Shown one piece after another: positions 53,565 to 62,457 of a stretch of 64,000 nucleotides of DNA. Origin of the DNA: Undibacterium sp. CCC3.4 (GTDB lineage Bacteria; Pseudomonadota; Gammaproteobacteria; Burkholderiales; Burkholderiaceae_D); NCBI RefSeq assembly GCF_034347425.1, contig NZ_CP133779.1, positions 434,001-498,000 of the forward strand, read 5' to 3'. Position 1 is the first letter of the stretch. Each line of letters starts with the position of its first letter. Below the pieces are notes generated by a model. That model saw only the letters and a program-made list of their open reading frames with translations. It did not search any database and had not been told where the DNA came from. The translations under genes were made by a program, and so were the position numbers.

Positions 53565-53819
53565 ATGCGCTTTCTTGCTGCTGCAGCGCCACATTACTGG
53601 CGTCGTACCAAACGCCTGACCAGCATCCTGCTGCTGTGCTGGCTGGGGCTCACTTTCGGCTGCCTGTTTTTTGCCCGTGAGTTGGCAGACATCACTTGCT
53701 TCGGCTGGCCCTTGTCGTTTTACATGGCCGCACAAGGTCTCACGCTCAGCTATGTGCTGCTGCTGGCGGTATATTCACTAGGCATGCACTGGATTACTCG
53801 TCGCAAAGGCCAGCATTGA
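53565..53819 (+). CDS. DUF4212 symporter small subunit
   Basis: The 84-residue protein has two membrane helices (about 19-42 and 52-72), a HYWRRTKRLTSILLLCWLGLTF motif and an FGWPLSFYMAAQG segment. This family accompanies a subgroup of sodium:solute symporters as a small subunit. Its start follows the kinase stop without a gap, and its stop overlaps the symporter start, so transcription and translation are linked. Confidence 0.9.
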   Translation: MRFLAAAAPHYWRRTKRLTSILLLCWLGLTFGCLFFARELADITCFGWPLSFYMAAQGLTLSYVLLLAVYSLGMHWITRRKGQH

Positions 53820-55855
53820 TGTCACAAAAAAAATTCACGCAAAAACTGCGGCTGTATTACCTCTGGTACACCTTATTGTTTTTCATCGTCCTCATCAGCT
53901 TGGCGATACTCGAAAAAGAAGGTATGCCGCGCGCTTGGATCGGCTATTTGTTCATGTTCGTGACGATAGTCATTTACGCCGGCATAGGGGTACTCTGTCG
54001 CACCGCCGATATCAGTGAGTATTATGTCGCCGGGCGACGCGTGCCGGCCGTCTTCAACGGCATGGCCACCGCCGCCGACTGGATGTCGGCGGCGAGCTTC
54101 CTCAGTCTGGCTGGCGGTTTGTATTTGCAAGGCTTTGATGGTCTGGCTTATATCGTCGGCTGGACCGGCGGATTTTGTTTGGTGGCGATGTTGATCGCAC
54201 CTTACATTCGCAAATTCGGCCAGTACACGATTGCCGATTTTCTCGGCAGCCGATTCGCCGGACCTGACAATACCAACTTGGTGCGGATACTGGCGGTACT
54301 GGCGACGGTGTTCATTTCTTTCATCTATGTGGTGGCGCAAATTTACGGTGTCGGCTTGATCACCTCACGGTTTACCGGCGTTGATTTTTCCGTCGGCATT
54401 TTTCTCGGCTTAGCCAGCATTTTGGTATGCTCGTTTTTGGGCGGCATGCGCGCCATCACCTGGACCCAGGTGGCGCAATACATCATCATCTTGATCGCTT
54501 TCATGATTCCGGTTGGCTGGCTGGCGGCCAAATTGAGCGACAATCCGGTACCGCAGTTATCTTATGGTGCCTTCTTGCCGAAGCTGGTGGAAATCGAAAA
54601 ACGCTTCGCCGCCGACCCGAAAGAACAGCAGGTACGAGCGATTTACCGCCAGCGCGCCGATGCCTTGCAAACAAAAATTTTGGCCTTGCCGGCGTCTTGG
54701 GGCAGCGGCCGCGAAGAATTGGAAGGCGAACTCGAACGTTTGAAATCGGGTAGCGGCAACCTGATCGCAGTGAAGAATGCCAGCCGCCTGTTGGCTGATT
54801 ATCCCAGCTCGCCGGAGTTGGCACGGCTGCGTTGGAATGAGATCCGGCAGTCTTACTTGGCCAAAGCCGAACCGGGCTTTTCACAATACACCCCGTATGC
54901 GGCCAAAAGCGCGGCAGAATCAGATATCCGCCGGAATAATTTCATGGCTCTGGTGTTATGTCTGATGATGGGCACAGCCGCCTTGCCCCATGTACTCACG
55001 CGTTATTACACCACGCCCTCGGTGAGCGAGAGTCGCGATTCGGTGTTTTGGTCGCTGTTCTTCATCATGTTGCTCTACCTGACGATTCCGGCGCTGGCTA
55101 TCTTGGTTAAATATGATATCTACACTTCCTTGGTCGGCAGTGAATTTTCCAAACTGCCGTCTTGGGTTACTTACTGGGCCAACATCGACAAGATCAATCC
55201 TTTGGTGAGTATCATCGATGTCAATCATGACGGCATCGTTCAGTTGTCGGAAATTATCATCGACGGCGACATCATCGTGCTGGCCATGCCCGAGATTGCC
55301 GGTCTGCCCTATGTGGTGTCGGGATTGGTAGCGGCCGGTGGCTTGGCGGCGGCGCTGTCGACCGCCGATGGTTTGCTGCTGACGATTTCAAATTCCCTGT
55401 CGCACGATATTTATTACAAAATCATCGATCCGAGCGCCTCGACGCAAAAACGGGTGACGATTTCCAAGTTGTTTCTGCTCGTCGTCGCCCTCTTCGCCGC
55501 CTATGTCGCCTCGCTCAAACCGGCCGACATCCTGTCCTTGGTCGGTGCCGCTTTTTCGGTCGCCGCCTCGGCGCTGTTTCCCGCACTGGTATTGGGCATT
55601 TTTTGGAAGCGCGCGAACCATCAAGGTGCAATCGCCGGCATCATCAGCGGATTTTCGGTCTGTGTACTTTACATGCTCATCACTCACCCTTGGTTCGGCG
55701 GCAGCATCAACAACCAGTGGTGGCATATCGCACCAATTTCGGCCGGCGTGTTCGGTGTCCCGGCCGGTTTTCTGTGCATGTTGCTAGTGAGTCTGTGGAC
55801 ACCCGCGCCCGACCAACGCACGCTCGAGCTGATTGACTATATTCGCGCCCCCTGA
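53819..55855 (+). CDS. Sodium:solute symporter (SSS family, DUF4212-linked)
   Basis: The 678-residue membrane protein is a SSS-family symporter with about 13 helices. The first helix follows QKLRLYYLWY, and GRRVPAVFNGMATAADWMSAASFLSLAGGLYL is the conserved sodium-site region. Residues about 240-370 form a hydrophilic insert with a helical pattern not found in the simplest SSS proteins, and an EF-hand-like DVNHDGIVQLSE loop lies near 470. This subgroup with DUF4212 likely carries acetate, lactate or a related carboxylate. The preceding TctDE-like system would sense the substrate. Confidence 0.9.
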   Translation: MSQKKFTQKLRLYYLWYTLLFFIVLISLAILEKEGMPRAWIGYLFMFVTIVIYAGIGVLCRTADISEYYVAGRRVPAVFNGMATAADWMSAASFLSLAGGLYLQGFDGLAYIVGWTGGFCLVAMLIAPYIRKFGQYTIADFLGSRFAGPDNTNLVRILAVLATVFISFIYVVAQIYGVGLITSRFTGVDFSVGIFLGLASILVCSFLGGMRAITWTQVAQYIIILIAFMIPVGWLAAKLSDNPVPQLSYGAFLPKLVEIEKRFAADPKEQQVRAIYRQRADALQTKILALPASWGSGREELEGELERLKSGSGNLIAVKNASRLLADYPSSPELARLRWNEIRQSYLAKAEPGFSQYTPYAAKSAAESDIRRNNFMALVLCLMMGTAALPHVLTRYYTTPSVSESRDSVFWSLFFIMLLYLTIPALAILVKYDIYTSLVGSEFSKLPSWVTYWANIDKINPLVSIIDVNHDGIVQLSEIIIDGDIIVLAMPEIAGLPYVVSGLVAAGGLAAALSTADGLLLTISNSLSHDIYYKIIDPSASTQKRVTISKLFLLVVALFAAYVASLKPADILSLVGAAFSVAASALFPALVLGIFWKRANHQGAIAGIISGFSVCVLYMLITHPWFGGSINNQWWHIAPISAGVFGVPAGFLCMLLVSLWTPAPDQRTLELIDYIRAP

Positions 55856-55867
55856 TCGTGCGACTGC

Positions 55868-55883
55868 TGGCACGCTTCTTGAT
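55868..55883 (+). promoter_or_regulatory. Possible sigma-54 promoter of the Anbu operon
   Basis: TGGCACGCTTCTTGAT has a perfect -24 element (TGGCACG) and TTGA where TTGC is expected at -12, with the usual 12-base spacing. Anbu operons in some Pseudomonads are switched on by nitrogen starvation, so control by RpoN would be logical, but the -12 mismatch weakens the call. Confidence 0.45.
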
Positions 55884-55917
55884 ACAGTAATACTTACCCG
55901 AACTCGCGGAAATTGAT

Positions 55918-57342
55918 ATGGAAAAATTTTTCAACGAAATGACTGCCCAAGCAGTCGGCACTGCCGATGCAACCCGCGAACATTATCGCCCATTCTGTAA
56001 CTGGCTCAAGCAGCAAAGCCCGGAGCGTCTGCAGGCCAAACGCGCTGAAGCCGATCTGACCTTTCGCCGCGTCGGGATTACCTTCGCCGTCTACGGCGAT
56101 GACGCCGGCACCGAACGCTTGATTCCCTTTGATATCATTCCGCGCATCATTCCAGCCCAGGAATGGCAACAGTTACAAGCTGGTTTGGTACAGCGTGTAC
56201 AAGCGCTCAATATGTTCATTCATGATATCTATCACGATCAAAACATCATCAAAGCCGGTTTGATTCCACCCGAACAAATCTATAAAAATGCCCAGTATCG
56301 CCCGGAAATGCAGGGTATTTCAGTGGCCTCTGATATTTACGCACATATCGCCGGGGTCGACATCGTGCGCGCCGGTGCCGGTGAGTTCTATGTGCTGGAA
56401 GATAATTTGCGTGTTCCTTCAGGCGTGTCATACATGTTGGAAGACCGCAGGATGATGATGCGGCTGTTCCCTGAGTTATTCGCCAATAATAAAATCGCAC
56501 CGGTCGATCATTATCCCGATATGTTGCTCGACAATTTGCGTTCGGTCGCACCGATCGGCGTCGATAATCCGACCGTGGTGGTGATGACGCCGGGAATGTA
56601 TAACTCGGCCTACTTCGAGCATGCCTTCTTGGCGCAACAAATGGGGGTGGAGTTGGTGGAAGGGCAGGACTTGTTCGTCAACGAGAATGCCGTTTATATG
56701 CGCACCACGCGCGGCCCCAAACGCGTCGATGTCATCTATCGCCGGGTCGATGATGATTTTCTCGATCCGCTGGCGTTCCGCCCCGACTCCTCACTCGGCG
56801 TGCCGGGCCTGTTATCGGTGTATCGAGCCGGCCGCGTCACGCTGGCCAATGCCATAGGCACCGGCGTGGCCGATGACAAATCGATCTATCCGTATGTGCC
56901 GGACATGATCAAGTTTTATCTGACAGAGCAGCCGATACTCAATAACGTGCCAACCTATCAATGCCGCAAGCCGGAAGACTTGGCCTATACCCTGGCCCAC
57001 TTATCCGAACTGGTGGTGAAAGAGGTGCATGGTGCCGGTGGTTACGGCATGCTGGTCGGCCCGGCCTCAAGCAAGCAACAGATTGAAGATTTCCGCCAGC
57101 GTCTGCTGGCCAAGCCGGATGGCTATATCTCTCAGCCGACCTTGGCACTGTCGTCCTGCCCGACCTTCGTCGAGCAAGGCATCGCACCCCGCCACCTCGA
57201 TTTGCGTCCCTTCGTCTTATCCGGCAAAACCATTTCCATGGTGCCGGGCGGTTTGACCAGGGTGGCACTGGAGGAAGGCTCGCTGGTGGTGAACTCGTCG
57301 CAAGGCGGCGGCACCAAAGACACCTGGGTGCTGCAAGAGTAA
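55918..57342 (+). CDS. Circularly permuted ATP-grasp protein (Anbu operon)
   Basis: The 474-residue protein belongs to the circularly permuted type 2 ATP-grasp family. The run of motifs FHDIYHDQNIIKAGLIP, VDIVRAGAGEFYVLEDNLRVPSGVSYMLEDR, the metal-binding late VKEVHGAGGYGMLVGP and the C-terminal NSSQGGGTKDTWVL are all present. Enzymes of this type form peptide-like bonds. It is the first gene of the conserved ATP-grasp/alpha-E/transglutaminase/Anbu operon. Confidence 0.93.
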   Translation: MEKFFNEMTAQAVGTADATREHYRPFCNWLKQQSPERLQAKRAEADLTFRRVGITFAVYGDDAGTERLIPFDIIPRIIPAQEWQQLQAGLVQRVQALNMFIHDIYHDQNIIKAGLIPPEQIYKNAQYRPEMQGISVASDIYAHIAGVDIVRAGAGEFYVLEDNLRVPSGVSYMLEDRRMMMRLFPELFANNKIAPVDHYPDMLLDNLRSVAPIGVDNPTVVVMTPGMYNSAYFEHAFLAQQMGVELVEGQDLFVNENAVYMRTTRGPKRVDVIYRRVDDDFLDPLAFRPDSSLGVPGLLSVYRAGRVTLANAIGTGVADDKSIYPYVPDMIKFYLTEQPILNNVPTYQCRKPEDLAYTLAHLSELVVKEVHGAGGYGMLVGPASSKQQIEDFRQRLLAKPDGYISQPTLALSSCPTFVEQGIAPRHLDLRPFVLSGKTISMVPGGLTRVALEEGSLVVNSSQGGGTKDTWVLQE

Positions 57343-57409
57343 GCGCACACAGAAAAATAAGCTGATTTTTTTCCGCTCTGCGCGGTCGATTATTTTAGAA
57401 AGAATACTT

Positions 57410-58360
57410 ATGCTGAGCCGAACCGCCGATCACTTATTCTGGATGGCACGTTATACCGAACGCGCCGAAAACACGGCACGAATGCTCGATGTGAATATGC
57501 AAACGTCGATGTTGCCGCAATCGGCGCAAAATGCTGAACAAGGCTGGCGCGCCATGCTCGGCATTTCCGAGCTCGAAACCGCCTTCGACCACCAATATGG
57601 CATGTTGACTAAGGCTGACGTGCTCGATTTCATGGTGCGCGATCCGATGAATCCATCTTCGATTGCCACCTGTCTGAAGGAAGCACGTGAAAACGCACGT
57701 GCCGTGCGCGGTACCCTGACTACCGAAGTGTGGGAAACCCAGAACGCAACCTGGCTGGAAATGCAGGAAAAACTCAACAGCGGCATGCTGGAACAAGATC
57801 CCAGCCAATTCTTTGAATGGGTTAAATTTCGTTCGCATCTCTCGCGCGGCGTCACCCTCGGTACCATGCTCAAAGACGAAGCCGTGCATTTTATTCGACT
57901 CGGCACCTTTCTCGAACGGGCCGACAATACCGCTCGTATTCTTGATGTGAAATTTCACGGCGTGGCAGAGGCCGAGCACGGTCGCCAAGTCATGCAGCGC
58001 GATTTTTATTACTGGGCGGCCTTGCTGCGCTCGGTGTCGGGCTTTGAAATTTACCGCAAAGTATATCGCGATGTGATTACCCCGGAACGGGTAGCCGAAT
58101 TGCTGATGCTGCGCGGTGATATGCCGCGCTCGCTGTTGGCTTGCATGGATGAAGTGGTTGCCAATCTGGCTGAAGTGCGCAATGATTTGTCAGCCGACAG
58201 CGAACGCTTTGCCGGGAAATTGCATGCCGATTTAAAATTCGCCCGTATCGATGATATTCTCGAAGCCGGCCTGCACGACAGTCTCAAACAATTTTTGGAA
58301 AACATTTTCGAGCTGGGCAATCGCATAGGGCGCGATTTTCTGGTTCCCTGCGCGACCTGA
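57410..58360 (+). CDS. Alpha-E domain protein (Anbu operon)
   Basis: The 316-residue all-helical protein has the alpha-E signatures MLSRTADHLFWMARYTERAENTARMLD at the N-terminus and DEAVHFIRLGTFLERADNTARILD in the middle. It always occurs with the ATP-grasp partner, with which it probably forms a complex. The gene follows by 67 bases. Function is unknown beyond the operon link. Confidence 0.94.
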   Translation: MLSRTADHLFWMARYTERAENTARMLDVNMQTSMLPQSAQNAEQGWRAMLGISELETAFDHQYGMLTKADVLDFMVRDPMNPSSIATCLKEARENARAVRGTLTTEVWETQNATWLEMQEKLNSGMLEQDPSQFFEWVKFRSHLSRGVTLGTMLKDEAVHFIRLGTFLERADNTARILDVKFHGVAEAEHGRQVMQRDFYYWAALLRSVSGFEIYRKVYRDVITPERVAELLMLRGDMPRSLLACMDEVVANLAEVRNDLSADSERFAGKLHADLKFARIDDILEAGLHDSLKQFLENIFELGNRIGRDFLVPCAT

Positions 58361-58379
58361 ACGCCGGAACATTTAAATC

Positions 58380-59186
58380 ATGCAACTACTCATTCAGCAT
58401 CAGACCACTTACCGCTACTCGCTTGCCTCGACGTATACGATACAACAGTTGCGTTTGACGCCGCGCGCCGAATCGCACCAGCGTATCGTCGAGTGGCGCT
58501 TGCAAACGGCCGGGAGTAAGCAAGCCTTCCTCGATGCCTATGGTAATCAGTCACATATGCTCACTACCAGCGGCCTGCATTCTGAAGTCAATATCCTCGC
58601 CGAAGGCGTAGTCGATGTCAGCGCCCCACCGTATGGGCGCATCACCGATGCCGAACAATTTTCGCCGCTGGTGTTTACGGTGGCGACTCGGCTGACCGAG
58701 TCCAGTCCCGCGATCACGGCTTTCGCCCAGCAGCATTTGCCGCAGATCGGCGCGGCTGGTAGCCGCGACTTACTCGTGCTGGCCGAGCAGATCCAACAAG
58801 CTGTCGCTTACCGCAGCGGTACCACCATCGTCACCAGCACGGCCGACGAAGCGCTGGCCCAAGGCTTGGGCGTGTGTCAAGATCATGCCCATCTGTTTCT
58901 GGCTTGTTGCCACGTGCGCGGCATTCCGGCGCGCTATGTGTCTGGCTATATCGACCCGGAAACCAGCGGCCACGCCGACAGCCATGCTTGGGTTGATGTT
59001 TGGGCTGATGATCATGGCTATCATGGCTGGATCAGCATCGATGTCACGCATGCGCGTTTGATGAATGACAGTTACTGCCGCTTGGCGATCGGGCGCGATT
59101 ATGATTCGGCCGCACCGGTACGCGGCGTGCGCCGCGGTGGTGGCAGTGAAACCTTGAGCGTCTCGGTACACGTGCGGCCACGCTGA
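58380..59186 (+). CDS. Transglutaminase-like cysteine peptidase family protein (Anbu operon)
   Basis: The 268-residue protein has the bacterial transglutaminase-like fold with the catalytic triad C166 (GLGVCQDHAHLF), H202 (DSHAWVDVW) and D221 (SIDVTH). An N-terminal beta-domain (residues about 1-100) precedes it. Members may be proteases or cross-linking enzymes. It is the third gene of the Anbu operon, and its start is 19 bases after the alpha-E gene. Confidence 0.93.
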   Translation: MQLLIQHQTTYRYSLASTYTIQQLRLTPRAESHQRIVEWRLQTAGSKQAFLDAYGNQSHMLTTSGLHSEVNILAEGVVDVSAPPYGRITDAEQFSPLVFTVATRLTESSPAITAFAQQHLPQIGAAGSRDLLVLAEQIQQAVAYRSGTTIVTSTADEALAQGLGVCQDHAHLFLACCHVRGIPARYVSGYIDPETSGHADSHAWVDVWADDHGYHGWISIDVTHARLMNDSYCRLAIGRDYDSAAPVRGVRRGGGSETLSVSVHVRPR

Positions 59187-59266
59187 TTCGCCGCCTACAC
59201 CTGCCCGGCTTGAGGTAAAATCAAGCCTTCACGTTTTTCAGCAAAATTATTTGCTCTATTTTCAAG

Positions 59267-60127
59267 ATGACTTACTGTGTTGGCATACGCCTCGACGCCG
59301 GGCTGGTTTTCCTCTCTGATTCACGCACCAATGCTGGGGTGGATCAAGTTGGCACCTTCCGCAAAATGTCGGTGTTTGAAAACCCCGGCGAACGGGTGAT
59401 GGTTTTGATGACGGCTGGGAATTTATCAATTTCGCAATCGATACGCGAATTGTTGGCTGATTTTCAAGATGAACGCGGTAACAATATCTGGAATGCGCCG
59501 AATATGTACGAAGCCGCACGCATCCTCGGCGAAACCGTGCGCCGCGTGCATCAGCGCGATGCCAAGGCGCTCGCTGAATTCGGCATCGATTTCAATGTCA
59601 GCCTGATGTTCGGCGGTCAAATCGGTGGCGAACGCTGCCGCTTGTTTCAAATTTACTCGGCCGGTAACTTCATCGAAGCGCATGATGAAAACACTTACTT
59701 CCAAATCGGCGAAGCCAAGTATGGCAAACCGATACTCGATCGCGTGGTCAATCCGGCCACCAGCCTCGATGACGCCGCCAAATGCGCGCTCATTTCCATG
59801 GATTCGACTTTGCGCTCGAATGTGTCGGTCGGCTTGCCGCTCGATTTACTGGTCTATGAAAACAATCGTCTGGCGATCAGCCGTTTCGTTACCATCGATG
59901 AAAAGAACCAATACTTCCAAACGATACGCCATAACTGGGGCGACCAATTGAAAGCCGTGTTTGAAGGCATCGCCGCTCCGGTATGGGATGCCGAGCAAGC
60001 GCCGGCTGGCGGCGCACGTCAGCATCAAGTACACAATTTACCGGTATTGGTACGCGATCCACTGCGTACCAGCACCCCCGACGCCGCCTTACAATCATTC
60101 GCCGGCCAACAGCCGCGGCGCAGTTGA
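59267..60127 (+). CDS. Anbu, ancestral proteasome-like beta subunit
   Basis: The 286-residue protein has an Ntn-hydrolase fold of the proteasome type. After removal of Met the N-terminus is T1, with D17 (LSDSR) and K32 (FRKM) at the positions of the 20S proteasome catalytic residues. Anbu assembles into open helical rings and its natural substrate is not known. It is the fourth gene of its operon. The stop TGA abuts the convergent tag stop as the palindrome TGATCA. Confidence 0.95.
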   Translation: MTYCVGIRLDAGLVFLSDSRTNAGVDQVGTFRKMSVFENPGERVMVLMTAGNLSISQSIRELLADFQDERGNNIWNAPNMYEAARILGETVRRVHQRDAKALAEFGIDFNVSLMFGGQIGGERCRLFQIYSAGNFIEAHDENTYFQIGEAKYGKPILDRVVNPATSLDDAAKCALISMDSTLRSNVSVGLPLDLLVYENNRLAISRFVTIDEKNQYFQTIRHNWGDQLKAVFEGIAAPVWDAEQAPAGGARQHQVHNLPVLVRDPLRTSTPDAALQSFAGQQPRRS

Positions 60128-60688
60128 TCAGGCCTCGTTCTTCTGATACCAAGCACAATCGGCGGCATGGTCGTTGACCATGCCTATGCCCTGCATGTAG
60201 GCATAGATGATGGTGCTGCCGACGAACTTGAAGCCGCGGCGGCGTAAATCTTTGGAAATCTGATCCGACAAAGGCGTCGTGATGATGCGGCTGCCATCAT
60301 TAATAATCGGCAAGCCACTGACATGGCCCCATAAATACGCATCGAGACTGCCGCATTCCTGACACAAGCGCAGATACGCCTGAGCATTGGAAATGGCGGC
60401 GGCGACTTTAAGACGATTGCGGATGATGCCGGGGTTGGCCAGCAAGGCAGCCACCTTGTCGGCATCGTAGGCGGCGATCTTGTGCGCATCCCAGTCATCG
60501 AAGGCGAGCCGGTAATTGCTGCGTTTATTGAGCACGGTTTCCCAACTCAAACCGGCCTGGGCACCTTCCAAATTAAGCATTTCAAACAGCCGGCGCTCAT
60601 CATGACAGGGCACGCCCCACTCATGGTCATGGTAATCAAGGTAGAGCGGATTGGCCGGATTAGCCCAGCTACAGCGCGGTCGGTTCAT
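60128..60688 (-). CDS. tag: DNA-3-methyladenine glycosylase I
   Basis: Tag removes 3-methyladenine from alkylated DNA. The 186-residue enzyme has the expected N-terminus (RCSWANPANPLYLDYHDHEWG) with a zinc-ligand Cys and His, the helix-hairpin-helix region (NPGIIRNRLKV), and the C-terminal zinc pair in NDHAADCAW. It is complete and monocistronic. Confidence 0.96.
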   Translation of the reverse strand: MNRPRCSWANPANPLYLDYHDHEWGVPCHDERRLFEMLNLEGAQAGLSWETVLNKRSNYRLAFDDWDAHKIAAYDADKVAALLANPGIIRNRLKVAAAISNAQAYLRLCQECGSLDAYLWGHVSGLPIINDGSRIITTPLSDQISKDLRRRGFKFVGSTIIYAYMQGIGMVNDHAADCAWYQKNEA

Positions 60689-60771
60689 TCCTTATTCCCT
60701 GACACAGAAGTAAGCGCGGATTGAAACCGCGCTTCCAAGTTAATCGGGACCGCAACCCCGACGAGTTTCCA

Positions 60772-62358
60772 TTAAAAACCGATACCGGCGCTCAGGCTAT
60801 TGAGTTTCTCAGCGCGCGTGCGCACCAACTCATACGCCGACGTACTCGGTGCCGGACAGACGCCATCACGGCGGTAGCTCAGCGCAGCCTTCAACACAGC
60901 CTCGGCCGGATCGCCAAGTGCGGCAGTGAGATCGTCGGCCACTGCGCAGGTGGGTGCAAAGCCATCGGCATAGTCACTCTCACCGCGCGTATTACCGAGT
61001 CGGGACTGCGGCATATAATAATACCAACCGCAATTCTTCACCACGCCCATACCATACGGCATACCGGGCGTGGCAGCACCGATCAGATCAACCTTCACAC
61101 CGATGCCGCGCAAGGCATTGATCAACGCTTCATTGGCCGGTCCGGTGGCATGCGTGACGAGTAAAGTCACGCGTGACAATGCCAGTGTGGGTAACACCGC
61201 ACCAGTATCAGAATGCGTGCGGAAGCGGTAGGCTGCATCGTGCTCAGCGAGTCTGGCATTATGCACGGTTTTCTGAAAACTGTGCCCCTGCGTTCGCTGC
61301 GGTCCGGCAATCATCGCGGCCAACAGATTGGCACGATCCATCGAGGCACCGGCATCGTAGCGCAGATCAACGACGAGATCACTGACATGGTGCCCCTTGA
61401 GCTCGCTCACTGCTGCGATCAGCGCCGCATCGGCTACGCCAGACTGTAACACCGCAGCCGGCGTGGCCAACATCAGGTAGGCGATACCATCGGGCAGCAT
61501 GCGCACATACCTTACCGGTGTCGGTAAGAGTAGTTGTGCGCTTAAATTCAGTGCCGGCTTATCTTTAAAAATAAATACATGGGTGCTCTCGGTGCGCGGA
61601 AATAAAGCACGCTGGGCGCGTATTTGCGCAGCTCGCTCAGGCTCATTGACGACATCGATACCATCGATGCTGAGCAGTTCATCGCCGCGCACGATGCCAG
61701 CCGCCGCGGCCGGCGAGCCCGCTGCCACATCGGCCACGCGCCACGCTGCCGGTGCCGGCGCGCGCACCCAACTGATGCCATAGCTGGGGTCGGCCAAACT
61801 GGATGCCGCCGCCGAGACGGCCTGCTCACTCTGCACCTGGAAATACGCATCGAGCGGCGCGCCAGCAGGTGTCAGGGCAGGGTTTTTCAAGCTGGCGTAA
61901 AACGCTTGTGGGGTATCGTTCAGTGGGCTCAGTAAGCTCTTCGGTATGGTGTCGGCCCACAAGTATTTTTCTTCGACCACGGCACGCAAATAACTTTTTT
62001 CATCGTTGCTGCTACCTGAGCGCTCAGAACTCGATGGCTGTGGCGCGGCACAGCGTCCGGCTAATTCGCGCAGCGGTTTGATCTGCGCCATGCCGGCCTC
62101 CAGCGATTGGTGCGCCGCTGGTGTGACTGGTGTGACTGGTGTGACTGGTGTGGTCGGTATAATCGGTGTGGTCGGCTTAACCGGGGTGACAGGAATCAAC
62201 GGCGTCAGCGTTTCCGGCAGCCCGCTGACTACGCCATTTTCGACATGGGCCATCGGGACACTGGTGATGCCGACGACAGGTGCAGGAGCGACGTTGGTGT
62301 CGCCGCCGCCGCAGGCTGCCAACAAACTCAGAGAGAACAAGGGAAGTAAAGTTTTCAT
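60772..62358 (-). CDS. S41-peptidase-like lipoprotein, catalytically dead
   Basis: The 528-residue lipoprotein has a signal peptide with lipobox LAAC (Cys16), then a Pro/Thr/Val linker encoded by 9-base DNA repeats, a PDZ-like domain (about 205-265), and an S41 (tail-specific protease) domain. It is a close paralogue of the next gene, but the catalytic Ser is replaced by Pro (TGPANE, P407) and the Lys by Met (ATPGMPYG, M433), and the NGGG loop is changed to DAGA. It is therefore probably a pseudoenzyme, for instance a substrate-binding decoy or partner. The start at 62358 is chosen for its signal peptide. Confidence 0.88.
   Translation of the reverse strand: MKTLLPLFSLSLLAACGGGDTNVAPAPVVGITSVPMAHVENGVVSGLPETLTPLIPVTPVKPTTPIIPTTPVTPVTPVTPAAHQSLEAGMAQIKPLRELAGRCAAPQPSSSERSGSSNDEKSYLRAVVEEKYLWADTIPKSLLSPLNDTPQAFYASLKNPALTPAGAPLDAYFQVQSEQAVSAAASSLADPSYGISWVRAPAPAAWRVADVAAGSPAAAAGIVRGDELLSIDGIDVVNEPERAAQIRAQRALFPRTESTHVFIFKDKPALNLSAQLLLPTPVRYVRMLPDGIAYLMLATPAAVLQSGVADAALIAAVSELKGHHVSDLVVDLRYDAGASMDRANLLAAMIAGPQRTQGHSFQKTVHNARLAEHDAAYRFRTHSDTGAVLPTLALSRVTLLVTHATGPANEALINALRGIGVKVDLIGAATPGMPYGMGVVKNCGWYYYMPQSRLGNTRGESDYADGFAPTCAVADDLTAALGDPAEAVLKAALSYRRDGVCPAPSTSAYELVRTRAEKLNSLSAGIGF
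62121..62192. repeat. 9-base tandem repeats encoding a Pro/Thr/Val linker
   Basis: Eight units of 9 bases, the first three identical (GTGTGACTG), encode on the minus strand the linker PVTPVTPVTP and similar tripeptides directly after the lipoprotein anchor. Such coding repeats change length without frame loss. Confidence 0.85.
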
Positions 62359-62457
62359 CGACAGACTCCATGTGGTTGGTGTCATTCAAGTCTATCGAAA
62401 TAAAAATTGCTTCGGTGGTCAGTGCTAGCCGCTAAGTTTGCAGCTTTCGTCCATTTT

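Noticed and set aside
62121..62192. 9-base repeats as a possible CRISPR-like array
   Set aside because: The units are contiguous, coding and without spacers; they encode a protein linker.
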